Shown: positions 26,672-35,627, counted from the first letter of the stretch. The stretch is 64,000 nucleotides of DNA from Kribbella catacumbae DSM 19601 (GCF_000372465.1 NZ_AQUZ01000003.1:124001-188000), one strand, 5' to 3'. Notes: generated from the letters alone by a model not told the origin. Translations and numbers: made by a program.

Positions 26672-27103
26672 TCAGGCGCGGTACAGGGTGTGGAGGTTTT
26701 CGGCGACCTGGTGGAAGAGGTCCTCGCCGATCGCGGCGCCCTCCCGGCGTACCTGGGCCGGGTCGACACGCAGTACGCGATCGAGTCGTACTTCGCTCTC
26801 GCGCTCCTCCTTGTCCCAGAGGCCGCCGCCGATGTCGAGCCAGACCCGCCCCCAGCGCGCCTCGTCGGCCGCGTCGCGGTCGTGGTCCTTGCTGGTCAGG
26901 ATCAGCGCCAGCAGCCACGGCCCGTCCGAGCCGACGACCAGCACCGGCCGGTCCTTGCCGCGGTGGTGGTCCTCCTCGAAGGGCACCCAGGTCCAGACGA
27001 TCTCGCCCGGGTCGGCGACCCCGTCGTCCGGGTGCGGCGTGTACTCGACGTGCACCGTGCCCTCGTAGTCACCCGCGTACTCCGGTCGCGCCAGTTCAGC
27101 CAT
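26672..27103 (-). CDS. PemK/MazF-like family protein
   Basis: The 143-residue protein has GEIVWTWVPFEEDHHRGKDR followed by PVLVVG and WLLALILTSKDHD, the PemK/MazF-like SH3-barrel core, and an actinobacterial C-terminal extension (VRLDRVLRVDPAQVRREGA). Toxin members cleave RNA, but no antitoxin-sized gene is adjacent on either side, so it may be a solitary or non-toxic homologue. ATG at 27103 is used; the frame extends 23 codons upstream into the divergent promoter region. Confidence 0.75.
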   Translation of the reverse strand: MAELARPEYAGDYEGTVHVEYTPHPDDGVADPGEIVWTWVPFEEDHHRGKDRPVLVVGSDGPWLLALILTSKDHDRDAADEARWGRVWLDIGGGLWDKEERESEVRLDRVLRVDPAQVRREGAAIGEDLFHQVAENLHTLYRA

Positions 27104-27162
27104 GGGCCGACGATACCGACTCCGCGCCCTCACACCGGGGTGTCGCGACACGTTGAACTGCT

Positions 27163-28569
27163 GTGCACCCAACCACCCAGTCTCCCCGGACCACCGGCCG
27201 TACGGCGATCCTCGCGGTACTGCTGACCGGCCAGTTCATGGCCAACATCGACACCGCCGTCGCCAACATCGCGGCTCCGTCGATCGGCGCCACCTTGCAG
27301 GCCTCGGAGGGCCAGGTCGCGCTAGTGGTCTCCGGGTACGTCGTGGCGTTCGCAGTACTGCTGATCACCGGGGCCCGGCTGGGCTCGTCGTGGGGCTATC
27401 GGCGGGTGTTCCTGCTCGGCCTGCAGGTGTTCACGGTCGCGTCGCTGGCTTGCGGGCTGGCTCCGGAGATCTACTCGCTGACCGCGGCGCGGTTCGTCCA
27501 GGGTGCCGGGGCCGCTCTGATGGTGCCGCAGGTGCTGAGCGGGATCCAGCTGTACTTCGCCGGCCGCGACCGGGTGAAGGCGCTCGGGTACTTCTCGATC
27601 GCGCTGTCCGGCGGCGCGGTGGCCGGTCAGATTCTCGGCGGACTGTTGATCGCGGCCGACCTGTTCGGTACGGCGTGGCGGCCGATCTTCTTGATCAATG
27701 TGCCGATCGGTGTGGTGCTGCTGGTGGTGGCGCTGCGCCGGCTGCCGGCCGATACCGATACCGATGCCTTCGCCGAGCAGCGGCAGTCGATCGAGCTTCG
27801 CGGGGTGGTCACCTTGTCGGGTGCGGTCCTGCTGGTGATCGTGCCGCTGCTGCTCGGCTCCGAGCGCGGCTGGCCATTGTGGTCCTGGATTTGCCTGGCT
27901 TGCAGCATTCCTGTTGTTGTCTTGTTCGAGCTCGGCGAGCGGCGTACGGCGGCACGGGGTGGGCGCCCGCTGATCGCTCGCCCTGTACTGCGTACTCCTG
28001 CCGTGCGGGCCGGCTTGCTGGCTCACGGGCTCACTACTGCGACCTACTTCGCCCTGCTCTTCGTACTCGCGCTCTACCTGCAGCAAGGGCTCGGCAAAGG
28101 GCCGGCGTACTCGGGCTTCGCCATGGTGGTCTGGGTGGCCGCCTTCGGGCTGGCCGGGCCGATCCTGCCGCGGCTGCCGGAAGGGTTCCACTGGATGCCG
28201 GTGATCGGGTGCCTGGTGCTGGCAGTTGGCTACCTGGCTGTGTTGGCCTACCTGTTGCTCGGTGGGCTGTCTGGGCCGCTGCTGTTCGTTTTGCTGGGGA
28301 TTGGCGGGCTAGGGCTCGGGTTCAGCTCGAACACGCTGATTGGCGCGATCACGTCCGCCATGCCAACGCAGTACGCGTCGGACTTGTCTGGAGTGGTCAC
28401 GACCAACGCGCAGCTGTCTGGGGCGCTTGGGGTCGCGGTGGCCGGCTCTGTCTACGCGTCGCTGGTCGGTGGGACTACATCAGCCCCGGGTGCGCTCGGC
28501 GTAGTACTGGCTGGGTTTGCCGGGCTTGCGCTGGCGGGCGCTTGGTCAGCTCGGCGGCTGGTTCGTTAG
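27163..28569 (+). CDS. MFS transporter, DHA2-like (14-helix) exporter
   Basis: The 468-residue membrane protein has roughly 14 hydrophobic segments, the motif GARLGSSWGYRRVFLLG (motif A) and FVQGAGAALMVPQVL (motif C region), typical of EmrB/QacA drug exporters. The start is GTG at 27163. It is divergent from the PemK-like gene and overlaps the GNAT gene tail-to-tail by 24 bp. The substrate is unknown. Confidence 0.88.
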   Translation: MHPTTQSPRTTGRTAILAVLLTGQFMANIDTAVANIAAPSIGATLQASEGQVALVVSGYVVAFAVLLITGARLGSSWGYRRVFLLGLQVFTVASLACGLAPEIYSLTAARFVQGAGAALMVPQVLSGIQLYFAGRDRVKALGYFSIALSGGAVAGQILGGLLIAADLFGTAWRPIFLINVPIGVVLLVVALRRLPADTDTDAFAEQRQSIELRGVVTLSGAVLLVIVPLLLGSERGWPLWSWICLACSIPVVVLFELGERRTAARGGRPLIARPVLRTPAVRAGLLAHGLTTATYFALLFVLALYLQQGLGKGPAYSGFAMVVWVAAFGLAGPILPRLPEGFHWMPVIGCLVLAVGYLAVLAYLLLGGLSGPLLFVLLGIGGLGLGFSSNTLIGAITSAMPTQYASDLSGVVTTNAQLSGALGVAVAGSVYASLVGGTTSAPGALGVVLAGFAGLALAGAWSARRLVR

Positions 28570-29484
28570 GTAGCGGTAGCGGTAGGCCACGGCGTACCCG
28601 AGGCTGGTGTAGGTGGTCAGGGCCGGGACGTTGTCCTCGACGACCTCCAGATAGCTGCGGCGGCCGCCTAGCTGCCCAGACCAGCGGGCAAGGCCCTGCA
28701 GGACGGCTGTACCGAGCCCACGACGCCTGTACGCCGGGTCGACTCGTACTGCGTCTACTCCCAGCCAGTGGCCGGTCATTGCGCCACGGCCGACTGCCAC
28801 GACCTTGCCGTCGAGCTCCACAGAGGCGAATGCCGCCTTGGGCGCACCCTCCATCACTGCCGGAGCTGCAGCTGGGGGAGTGCCCTCGAAGGCCGCTTCG
28901 TACCAGGCCGCGTCCGGCTTGTCGCTGACGGTGACCTTGTAGCCGGGCGCGGCATTCACCAGGTCCAGGGTAGTGTGCAGAACCAGTACGTCGCCTTGCT
29001 GCGGCCGGGCGTCGACCCAGCCGAGCTGACCGAACTCTGCGGCCTCCGGGCTCTCCAAGCGGACCAGGGCGAGCGGGGGAAGGCCGCGCTCGGTGTAGAA
29101 CGCCTCCGCCCGCTTCAGAGCCTCCGAGACAGGCATCTCGGGGTCACCGGCCGGCAGGAGGGAGTTAGCCCGGCCGGTCCAGCCCTCAGAGGCTCGCAGG
29201 AGCCACTGGCCGACGTACGAGGTCTCCACGGCAGGTCGGCCGAGTGCAGTGGTGAGGAACAGTTGCTGGACGTCCACAGGGCGCAGTGGCATGGGCGGGA
29301 TCCGTTTGGCTGCTGAGACGGCTCCCGAATGGATCTGGTGGAGCGTACTGTCAGAGTGCCGGACAACCAGCGAGCCAGCGTCGTATGCCTGCAACACCCC
29401 GAGCACATCGGTCAACTGGCCGCCCGGAAGCCGGTGGCGGACCACGACACGGTGGCCGATATCACGGGCACTGAGGCCTGACAC
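28546..29484 (-). CDS. GNAT family N-acetyltransferase with N-terminal SH3-like segment
   Basis: The 312-residue protein has a beta-rich N-terminal segment (residues 8-58, GHRVVVRHRLPGGQLTDVLG) and a C-terminal GNAT domain with the acetyl-CoA motif VRVDPAYRRRGLGTAVLQGL (about residues 245-264) and the motif B region VEDNVPALTTYTSLGYAVAY. This two-part layout occurs in mycobacterial GNATs. Its end overlaps the MFS exporter by 24 bp. The acceptor is unknown. Confidence 0.85.
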   Translation of the reverse strand: MSGLSARDIGHRVVVRHRLPGGQLTDVLGVLQAYDAGSLVVRHSDSTLHQIHSGAVSAAKRIPPMPLRPVDVQQLFLTTALGRPAVETSYVGQWLLRASEGWTGRANSLLPAGDPEMPVSEALKRAEAFYTERGLPPLALVRLESPEAAEFGQLGWVDARPQQGDVLVLHTTLDLVNAAPGYKVTVSDKPDAAWYEAAFEGTPPAAAPAVMEGAPKAAFASVELDGKVVAVGRGAMTGHWLGVDAVRVDPAYRRRGLGTAVLQGLARWSGQLGGRRSYLEVVEDNVPALTTYTSLGYAVAYRYRYLTNQPPS

Positions 29485-29614
29485 AATACGGACTCCTGGC
29501 AGAGTGGGGCTGGGACTACCGTGATACTAGGTAGCCGCACCACCATATGAGCATCGGAAACATCGCACCGCAGCATCCAGTCCGCTGCGCCTGCTGGCTA
29601 TAGGAGGAGTACCA

Positions 29615-29941
29615 GTGACCTACGTCATCGCGCAGCCGTGTGTTGACCTCAAGGATCTCGCCTGCGTCGAGGAGTGCCCCGTCGACTGCATCTACGAGGG
29701 CAACCGGATGCTGTACATCCACCCGGACGAGTGCGTCGACTGCGGAGCGTGCGAGCCGGTCTGCCCGGTAGAGGCGATCTACTACGAAGACGACACCCCG
29801 GAGCAGTGGAAGGACTACTACACCGCGAACGTCGACTTCTTCAACGACCTAGGCTCCCCCGGCGGCGCCTCCAAGATGGGCAAGATCGACAAGGACCACG
29901 CCTTCATCGCCGCGCTGCCCCCGCAGGAGCACGACGAGTAG
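29615..29941 (+). CDS. fdxA: Seven-iron ferredoxin FdxA
   Basis: The 108-residue protein has C-x7-C-x3-C-P near its N-terminus and CVDCGACEPVCP for the second cluster, the 3Fe-4S/4Fe-4S type. It is a soluble electron carrier. GTG at 29615 follows AGGAGG. In many actinobacteria fdxA is directly followed by dapC; here it is followed by a terminator and a methyltransferase, so dapC is not at its usual place. Confidence 0.95.
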   Translation: MTYVIAQPCVDLKDLACVEECPVDCIYEGNRMLYIHPDECVDCGACEPVCPVEAIYYEDDTPEQWKDYYTANVDFFNDLGSPGGASKMGKIDKDHAFIAALPPQEHDE

Positions 29942-29957
29942 GACTTCGAGCTTGTTC

Positions 29958-29994
29958 GAAGCACCCGGGCGATCCTTCGATCCCCGGGTGCTTC
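29958..29994 (+). terminator. Terminator after fdxA
   Basis: A perfect 12-bp stem GAAGCACCCGGG / CCCGGGTGCTTC with an inner GATC / GATC pairing and CTTC loop, followed by TTTT. Confidence 0.9.
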
Positions 29995-30031
29995 TTTTGC
30001 TTTGGCATCATCGACCTGAGGGAGGTCTCTG

Positions 30032-30448
30032 ATGCCGGCTCCGTTGTCCCCACGCTTGGCTGCGATCGTCGACGCCCTACCCCTCACCCCGGGCCTCCGC
30101 GTCCTGGAGTTCGGCTGCGGCCCCGGAGCCGCGGCTCGCGAGGTTGCTAGACGAGTCGGCCCGACCGGTTTCGTCCTGGGCGTCGACCGCTCGGCCAAGG
30201 CGATCACCCAGGCCCTGGCCGGGGGCCGGATGCCGGGTCTGGCGTTCCGCCAGTCAACCATCGAGTCCTTCGAACTGGCGCCCGGCGAACCGCCGTACGA
30301 CCTGGCCTTCGCCATCCGCGTGGGCGCTCTGGATGGACGCCATCCCGAGCTGGAGAGCCTGTCGCTAACACGCATCGCGGCAGCCCTCACCCCCACCGGC
30401 CGCCTGCTCATCGACGGCGGCAGCCCACTACGCGAGGTCAGACTCTGA
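30032..30448 (+). CDS. Short class I SAM-dependent methyltransferase
   Basis: The 138-residue protein has motif I VLEFGCGPGAAAREVA, the acidic post-I segment VLGVDRSAKAI and a LLIDGG strand, so the SAM-binding half is present. It is shorter than most class I enzymes and lacks an obvious substrate lid. GGGAGG precedes the ATG. Substrate unknown. Confidence 0.8.
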   Translation: MPAPLSPRLAAIVDALPLTPGLRVLEFGCGPGAAAREVARRVGPTGFVLGVDRSAKAITQALAGGRMPGLAFRQSTIESFELAPGEPPYDLAFAIRVGALDGRHPELESLSLTRIAAALTPTGRLLIDGGSPLREVRL

Positions 30449-30530
30449 CCTGCTGCTCGATGACGTCGCCGCCGACCACCTGGGCCCCAACCCGGGGGCC
30501 CTCGACCTCGCCGCCCTTCGCCCTCCGCTC

Positions 30531-30567
30531 CCGCCCCGCCCCCGGCCCCGCCCCGGCCCCGCCCCGG
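30531..30567 (-). other. G-quadruplex-prone tract (minus strand)
   Basis: On the plus strand, runs of four to five C are separated by one or two bases (CCGCCCCG CCCCCGG and so on), so the minus strand carries at least six closely spaced G4-5 runs. This meets common quadruplex patterns. It lies in the region transcribed past the end of the downstream minus-strand gene. Confidence 0.6.
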
Positions 30568-30633
30568 CTTCGGCCCGCCTCTCGGTGTGCTTCACCCCTC
30601 CTCCGGGGCTTCGCCCCCTGCTCTGCCAGGGGG

Positions 30634-30800
30634 CGAACCCCATCACGAGGAGCGAACCCCTCCGCCGCTGGCGAACCCCTCGGCCCGTGGCGAACCCCTC
30701 GGCCAGGGGGCGAACCCCTCCGCCCGTGGCGAACCCCTCCGCCCGTGGCGAACCCCTCCGCCAGGGGGCGAACCCCTCCGGCCGTGGACGAGCCCTCCGC
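30634..30800. repeat. Tandem array of 19-20-bp GC-rich repeats
   Basis: Eight copies of CGAACCCC begin at 30634, 30653, 30672, 30691, 30711, 30730, 30749 and 30769, with a degenerate ninth at 30789. Units are CGAACCCCTCCGCCCGTGG-like (19 bp) or end in CAGGGGG (20 bp). There are no unique spacers, so it is a minisatellite, not a CRISPR. It begins just beyond the stop codon of the next gene. Confidence 0.9.
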
Positions 30801-30812
30801 CTGCGTGGGGGG

Positions 30813-31790
30813 CTACTCGTCGATGACGTCGACGTGGACGTGGTCCAGGTGCCGGAGGGTGTCGTTGTTGCCCGGGCGGTCTGGTGCGGTGTAGTCGCGC
30901 CAGCCGCTGTCCGAGCGCCCGCCAGAGGTCCAGATCTTGTCGCTGAAGATGACTGTCCGGATGCCCAGCATCTCGGCTCGGGCGACCAGGTACTGCGCCA
31001 GCGCCCAGCCCTTGACCGTGTTGGCGGTCGAGATGGGTTTGACGAAGATGTCGACGGCCCGACCCTCGTAATGGGCCGAGCCTTCCATATGCCCAGTAGT
31101 CACCCCGCCGGGCTGATACCCACCGGTCGAGAGCTTGCCAAAGGTCGCCGCCAGATCCTTCCGAACCGTCTCGGCGCGTGGCGTCAGCCCGTTCCGGCCC
31201 ATCACCTCAGCAGGCAGCGACGCCGTGTCGACCGTGCAACTGAACGACGCCTTCGACTGCCCCGTCAACGCGGAGGCGAGAACACGCGCATCCGCCTCAT
31301 GATCGGCATACGCGTTGGGGAAGGCGCTCCGCTGCACCCGATCAGCCGCGACCGTCACAGCCAACGTCTGGTAGTTCTTCACCTTCACCAGAGCGTCATA
31401 GAACTTCGCCGCCGAGTAGTGCGGATCCTGCACCTGCGTCGCCGTCCCCCACCCCTGCGACGGCCGCTGCTGGAACAGCCCGAGCGAGTCCCGGTCCCCA
31501 TGCGCCAGGTTGCGAAGCCCCGACTCCTGGTACGCCGTAGCCAAGGCGATCGTCGCAGCCCGCGCCGGCAGCCCACGGCGTACCGCGATGCCGACGATGA
31601 TCGCCGCGGACTCGGCCTGCTCCAGATCCAGTACTACGGTCCCGCCGCTGACCGTCGCCTCGCACTGCTCGCGTGGCGGCAGCAGCGGTCCGAACTCCTT
31701 GCCGCTGATCCAGGAGATCCCGGCACCGACGGCAAGCGCGAGCGCACCCACAGCTCCTATTGCGACCACAGCGCCACGCTTCATCGGCAT
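30813..31790 (-). CDS. Secreted or anchored wall-hydrolase-like protein
   Basis: The 325-residue protein has an N-terminal membrane anchor or signal (residues 6-29). A lysozyme/transglycosylase-like segment follows (ALATAYQESGLRNLAHGDRD then SLGLFQQRPSQGWG, about residues 84-117), and a C-terminal domain contains SAHYEGRAVDIFV and LDHVHVDV, which looks like a metal-site pattern of the ARB_07466-like or M15-like type. Likely role: peptidoglycan turnover (inference). ATG at 31790 or two codons later are both possible. Confidence 0.72.
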   Translation of the reverse strand: MPMKRGAVVAIGAVGALALAVGAGISWISGKEFGPLLPPREQCEATVSGGTVVLDLEQAESAAIIVGIAVRRGLPARAATIALATAYQESGLRNLAHGDRDSLGLFQQRPSQGWGTATQVQDPHYSAAKFYDALVKVKNYQTLAVTVAADRVQRSAFPNAYADHEADARVLASALTGQSKASFSCTVDTASLPAEVMGRNGLTPRAETVRKDLAATFGKLSTGGYQPGGVTTGHMEGSAHYEGRAVDIFVKPISTANTVKGWALAQYLVARAEMLGIRTVIFSDKIWTSGGRSDSGWRDYTAPDRPGNNDTLRHLDHVHVDVIDE

Positions 31791-31896
31791 ACCCGTCCCA
31801 ACGTGCGGGGATGGCGCCGAGGTTCCGGAGGCACTGCGGAGTGATGGTTCACGCTGAGTATGACGTGCTGCCGCTCGCGTTGGTTGGCGTGATCCG

Positions 31897-32835
31897 TCAC
31901 GCGTTGGCGTGCAGTGCTTCGTTCAGCGTGATGCCCTCACCCTGGCGCGGGCGGGCCTCGACGGCGCCGGTGACGGAGTTGCGCAGGTAGAGCAGCCCGG
32001 GCTGGCCGGACAGTTCGCGCGCCTTCACCACGGTGCCGTCGGGCAGCGTGACCTTCGTACCGGCGGTGACGTAGAGGCCCGCCTCGACCACGCAGTCGTC
32101 GCCGAGTGAGATGCCGATACCGCCGTTCGCGCCGAGCAGGCAGCGCTTGCCGATCGAGACGACGGCTTTCCCGCCGCCCGACAGGGTGCCCATGATCGAG
32201 GCGCCGGCACCGATGTCGCTGCCGTCGTCGACGACCACGCCGGCCACGATCCGGCCTTCGACCATCGAGGTGCCGAGCGTGCCGGCGTTGAAGTTCACGA
32301 AACCCTCGTGCATCACAGTCGTCCCCGACGCCAGGTGCGCGCCGAGCCGGACCCGGTCCGCGTCGCCGATCCGGACTCCGGACGGTACGACGTAGTCGGT
32401 CATCCGCGGGAACTTGTCCACACTCGTCACGGTCAGGTGCAGCCCGGCGGCGCGGGCGCGGAGCCGGACGTTCTCGATCTCCTCGACCGGGACCGGGCCG
32501 TGCGAAGTCCAGGCGTTGTTCGGCAGCGCGGCGAAGATGCCGTCCAGGTTGACGCCGTGTGGGCGGACCAGCCGGTGCGAGAGCAGGTGCAGCCGCAGGT
32601 AGGCGTCAGCGGTGTCAGCCGGTGCCTCGTCGAGCGTGATCGCGGCCCGCACGACCGTACGGCGTACCTGGCGGAGGTCGTCGTTGCCCTCGGCAGCGAT
32701 CAGCTCGGCCGGCGCCTTCGCGTCCGCGGCCGGTTCGCCCAGTTCGGGGGCTGGGTACCAGACGTCGAGCACGCTGCCCGAGGCAGTGACGGTGGCGAGG
32801 CCGAAGCCCCAGGCGCGGGTGGCGTTCTCAGTCAT
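31897..32835 (-). CDS. dapD: Tetrahydrodipicolinate N-succinyltransferase
   Basis: The 312-residue protein is of the actinobacterial DapD type, with C-terminal left-handed beta-helix hexapeptide repeats ([40 protein letters not shown]). It succinylates tetrahydrodipicolinate in the lysine/diaminopimelate pathway, upstream of dapE found at 48904-49965. ATG at 32835 is used; a TTG two codons earlier is unlikely. It is divergent from the nucleoside hydrolase across a gap that holds a perfect 36-bp inverted repeat. Confidence 0.95.
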   Translation of the reverse strand: MTENATRAWGFGLATVTASGSVLDVWYPAPELGEPAADAKAPAELIAAEGNDDLRQVRRTVVRAAITLDEAPADTADAYLRLHLLSHRLVRPHGVNLDGIFAALPNNAWTSHGPVPVEEIENVRLRARAAGLHLTVTSVDKFPRMTDYVVPSGVRIGDADRVRLGAHLASGTTVMHEGFVNFNAGTLGTSMVEGRIVAGVVVDDGSDIGAGASIMGTLSGGGKAVVSIGKRCLLGANGGIGISLGDDCVVEAGLYVTAGTKVTLPDGTVVKARELSGQPGLLYLRNSVTGAVEARPRQGEGITLNEALHANA

Positions 32836-32871
32836 ACCCAAAGCCTGCCAGACGCCCGGTCACCTATCGTC

Positions 32872-32978
32872 GACACCCACCTGATCATTCGCCCCCTTTT
32901 CACCCTCGCTCGCCCTGCCCGCAGCATCGGACAGCCCGCAAGGAGGGTGAAAAGGGGGCGAATGATCAGGTGGGTGTC
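32872..32978. repeat. Perfect 36-bp inverted repeat
   Basis: The arms at 32872-32907 and 32943-32978 are perfect reverse complements over 36 bp (left arm begins GACACCCACCTGATCATTCG) around a 35-nt centre. It fills most of the 187-bp spacer between divergent dapD and the nucleoside hydrolase, so it cannot be a simple terminator. TC flanks both ends, which could be a short target duplication or chance. Confidence 0.9.
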
Positions 32979-33022
32979 TCGCTAGCCTCGAACCTGCCGG
33001 ACTTGACGACGGAAGGAATCCA

Positions 33023-33859
33023 GTGCCCATCTCCCTGATCCTCGACACCGATATCGGCACCGATGTGGACGACGCCCTGGCGCTGGCAGCCATCCTCGGT
33101 TCGCCGGAACTCGACCTGACCGGCGTGACGACCGTGTACGGCGACGTGCTGCTGCGGGCCCGGATGGTCGCCAGGGTGGCTCGGGTCGCCGGGCGCGACG
33201 TCGGGCCGATCGTGCCGGGGCGGAGCGCGGCGCGATCCGGCCGGGAGGTCTTCTGGGCCGGGCACGAGGGCGCCCTGATGCCCGATCTCGACCAGGAAGA
33301 GGTCAGCGACGCCGACCCGATCGCCTTGCTCGCCGAGTCGTCGACGGTGCTGGCGATCGGGCCGTTGACCAACCTGGCCGAGGCGGTCGAGACGCCCGGC
33401 AACGAGCTCGAGCAGATCTTCCTGATGGGCGGTGACTTCAGAGCCGGCAAGGTGGAGCACAACATCAAGTGCGACGTCGCGGCGGCTGCGGCCGTTTTCG
33501 CGTCGGGCCTACCGGTGACGGCGATCGGTCTGGAGCAGACCACGCGGCTTCGGCTGGACGCCGCAGTGGTGGCCGAGCTCGAGGGCGCGGGCAAGCTGGG
33601 CGAGCTGCTCGGTGCCGAGATCCGGCAGTACTGGTCCTACCGGGAGCAGGACTTCAACGTGCCGCACGATCCGGCGGCGGTGCTGATGATGGTCGAGCCG
33701 GAGCTATTTTCGTTCGCCACCGGCCAGATCGTCGTGGAGGATGACGGACTGACGCGGTTCACGGCGGATACGTCGGGTCCGCATCGGATCGTGACGGATC
33801 TGGACCCGGAGCGGGTCGCCCGCGGGATCGTCGACCGGATGCTCGCCGCCATCGCCTGA
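33023..33859 (+). CDS. Nucleoside hydrolase (IunH-like)
   Basis: The 278-residue protein begins LILDTDIGTDVDDALAL, the calcium-binding aspartate cluster of the family, and has EHNIKCDVAAAA and a later NVPHDPAAVL. These enzymes split ribonucleosides into base and ribose for salvage. GTG start at 33023. It heads a three-gene cluster with a phosphotransferase and an SDR reductase-like protein. Confidence 0.9.
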   Translation: MPISLILDTDIGTDVDDALALAAILGSPELDLTGVTTVYGDVLLRARMVARVARVAGRDVGPIVPGRSAARSGREVFWAGHEGALMPDLDQEEVSDADPIALLAESSTVLAIGPLTNLAEAVETPGNELEQIFLMGGDFRAGKVEHNIKCDVAAAAAVFASGLPVTAIGLEQTTRLRLDAAVVAELEGAGKLGELLGAEIRQYWSYREQDFNVPHDPAAVLMMVEPELFSFATGQIVVEDDGLTRFTADTSGPHRIVTDLDPERVARGIVDRMLAAIA

Positions 33860-33876
33860 ACTGGAGGGATTTCCGA

Positions 33877-34734
33877 ATGCTCCCCGTCTGGCTGGAGAAG
33901 ATCGCCGGACCTGTCCTGGCCGCTACCCAGGCGCCCGCCGTCAGCGAGCTCAAAGGCGAGGTACTCCGCGAGTGGGGCTCGTCGGAGGTCTGGCGGCTGT
34001 CCTACGGATTGCGCAGCGTGATCGCCAAGCGGGGCAGCGATGCGCAGACGACCGAGGGTTCGGCGTACCAGCGGTTCGTCGTGCCACTCGAGTTGCCGGC
34101 GCCTCGGCTGATCCACCTGGCAGAGATGGACAACGCCGTACTGCTGGTGCTGGCCGATGTCGGCCGGGTGAATCTGGAGCAGGAGCCCACGGCGGAGGGC
34201 TTCCTGGCTGCGACCGAGCTCCTGGCCGCCGTCCGTTCCAAGCCGGTTGATGCGCCGAGCGAGTTCACCTCGGAGCACCTGCTTGAGTTTGTACGCCGAA
34301 GTCCCGCCGACTCCGAGCTCACCAAGCGACTCGAGTCGGTGGTCGCCGCCAGGCTCGACGAGTTGCATCAGGACGCGCCTGCGCGCGTAGTACATGGTGA
34401 CTATGTGCCGAAGAATCTCGTCACCGAGGGCACCCACTGGACCATCGTCGACTGGCCGCTGGCGTATGCCGCTCCGCATCTGAGTGATCTCTACACCCTG
34501 GTCCGCGATGCCGTTGCCGTCGGCCACCAATCCGAGCCGATCGTTGCCCGCTACATCGATGCCGCAGGCACCGATCCCGAACTGGTCCGGCGGCAACTCG
34601 CGATCGGTGGAGTCGCCTTCATCCTCCGTGCGCTGACCTGGGTCGTCGAGGAAGGCGTACGGACCGTGCCCTCGTCGACGGAATGGGTCGCTCCGCTGCT
34701 GGCAGAGCTGACCGACGTTGTAGGAGACCTGTGA
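33877..34734 (+). CDS. Aminoglycoside phosphotransferase (APH)-family kinase
   Basis: The 285-residue protein has the catalytic loop VVHGDYVPKNLV (D and N present) and the metal-binding IVDWPLA of the APH fold; the N-terminal lobe carries VIAKRG as the probable ATP lysine. It phosphorylates a small molecule, probably not an antibiotic. It starts 17 bp after the nucleoside hydrolase, and its stop overlaps the next start by one base, so a role in nucleoside or sugar salvage is plausible inference. Confidence 0.82.
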   Translation: MLPVWLEKIAGPVLAATQAPAVSELKGEVLREWGSSEVWRLSYGLRSVIAKRGSDAQTTEGSAYQRFVVPLELPAPRLIHLAEMDNAVLLVLADVGRVNLEQEPTAEGFLAATELLAAVRSKPVDAPSEFTSEHLLEFVRRSPADSELTKRLESVVAARLDELHQDAPARVVHGDYVPKNLVTEGTHWTIVDWPLAYAAPHLSDLYTLVRDAVAVGHQSEPIVARYIDAAGTDPELVRRQLAIGGVAFILRALTWVVEEGVRTVPSSTEWVAPLLAELTDVVGDL

Positions 34735-35627
34735 TGAAGCTGCTCGTGCTCGGCGGGACCAAGAACCTCGGCCGGCACGTGGTCGAGGCGGCGTTGACGT
34801 CGGGCCATGAGGTGACCCTGTTCAATCGCGGCCGGACCAACGCCACGCTGTTCCCTGAGGCGAAGCACCTGCGCGGCGAGCGATCCGCACCCGATGCGCT
34901 GGCAACGGGGGAGTGGGACGCGGCGATCGACATGTCCGGCTTCCTGATTCACGACGTACGCCGAAGCGCTGAACTACTGCGCGACCGCGTCGGTCACTAC
35001 ACCTTCATGTCGTCGATCGCGGTCTATGCGAGCAAGACGACGCCGGGGATGACCGAGGATGCGCCGCTGTTGCCGTGGCCGGTGGGCGTTCCGGAGGATG
35101 AGTTCACGATGGACCTCTATGGTCCGTCGAAGGTCCAGGCCGAAGCCCTGCTGGCCAAGACTTTCGGAGCGCGGACTGCGGCCGTGCGCTCCGGTTTCGT
35201 CGTCGGGCCTTACAACCCGGACTTCGGCAACTGGGGCGAGGCGCTCGCCACCGGCAAGCCGCTCGAATGCGCTGCCCGGCCGGACCAGCCGATCCAGTAC
35301 GTCGATGCGCGCGACCTGGCCACCTTCCTGCTGCGTCTGACCGTCGACGGTCGCGGTGGTGCTTTCAACGCGGTCAGCGCGTCGATGACGATGACGGCAC
35401 TCGCTGAGGCGTGGCGTTCCGTAGTACCGGGGACTACGCCGATTGTCTGGGATCCTGCCGAGGACCGCTTCCACCTGCCGCATGACGGCTCGAACGATGG
35501 CACCTTTCAGCTGTCCAACGCGCGGGCGTTAGCGGCCGGGTTGGAGCTCCGTCCGGCTGAGGAGTCGGCGCGGGCCTGCGTCGAGTGGATTCAAGCTGGA
35601 AATACGCCACCACCCCCACCGCACTAG
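34734..35627 (+). CDS. NAD-dependent epimerase/dehydratase-like SDR
   Basis: The 297-residue protein starts MKLLVLGGTKNLGRHVVEAA with an extended-SDR nucleotide motif. The YxxxK appears as MDLYGPSKVQAE, with Y and K present. It probably acts on a nucleotide sugar or is an isoflavone-reductase-like member. Translation is coupled to the APH-like gene (TGATG). The tail is proline-rich (PPPPPH). Confidence 0.82.
   Translation: MKLLVLGGTKNLGRHVVEAALTSGHEVTLFNRGRTNATLFPEAKHLRGERSAPDALATGEWDAAIDMSGFLIHDVRRSAELLRDRVGHYTFMSSIAVYASKTTPGMTEDAPLLPWPVGVPEDEFTMDLYGPSKVQAEALLAKTFGARTAAVRSGFVVGPYNPDFGNWGEALATGKPLECAARPDQPIQYVDARDLATFLLRLTVDGRGGAFNAVSASMTMTALAEAWRSVVPGTTPIVWDPAEDRFHLPHDGSNDGTFQLSNARALAAGLELRPAEESARACVEWIQAGNTPPPPPH

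Larger units (their letters stand above)
30449..30812. other. Repeat-dominated non-coding interval
   Basis: This gap between the methyltransferase and the wall-hydrolase-like gene holds a GC-only tract at 30531-30567, a small hairpin GGGGCTTCGCCCC (30605-30617) and the tandem array at 30634-30800. No convincing gene is present. Confidence 0.7.

Noticed and set aside
24726..26918. Long minus-strand open frame opposite the VanW gene
   Set aside because: Composition is typical of antisense; VanW motifs are on the plus strand.
30634..30800. CRISPR array
   Set aside because: The repeats are contiguous with no unique spacers and no cas genes are present.
30587..30826. Small Pro/Arg-rich protein encoded by the tandem array
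   Set aside because: All frames through the array stay open only because of the repeat; no ribosome-binding site or conserved product.
33877..34734. Aminoglycoside resistance gene
   Set aside because: The APH fold is broad; the neighbours (nucleoside hydrolase, SDR) point to metabolism.
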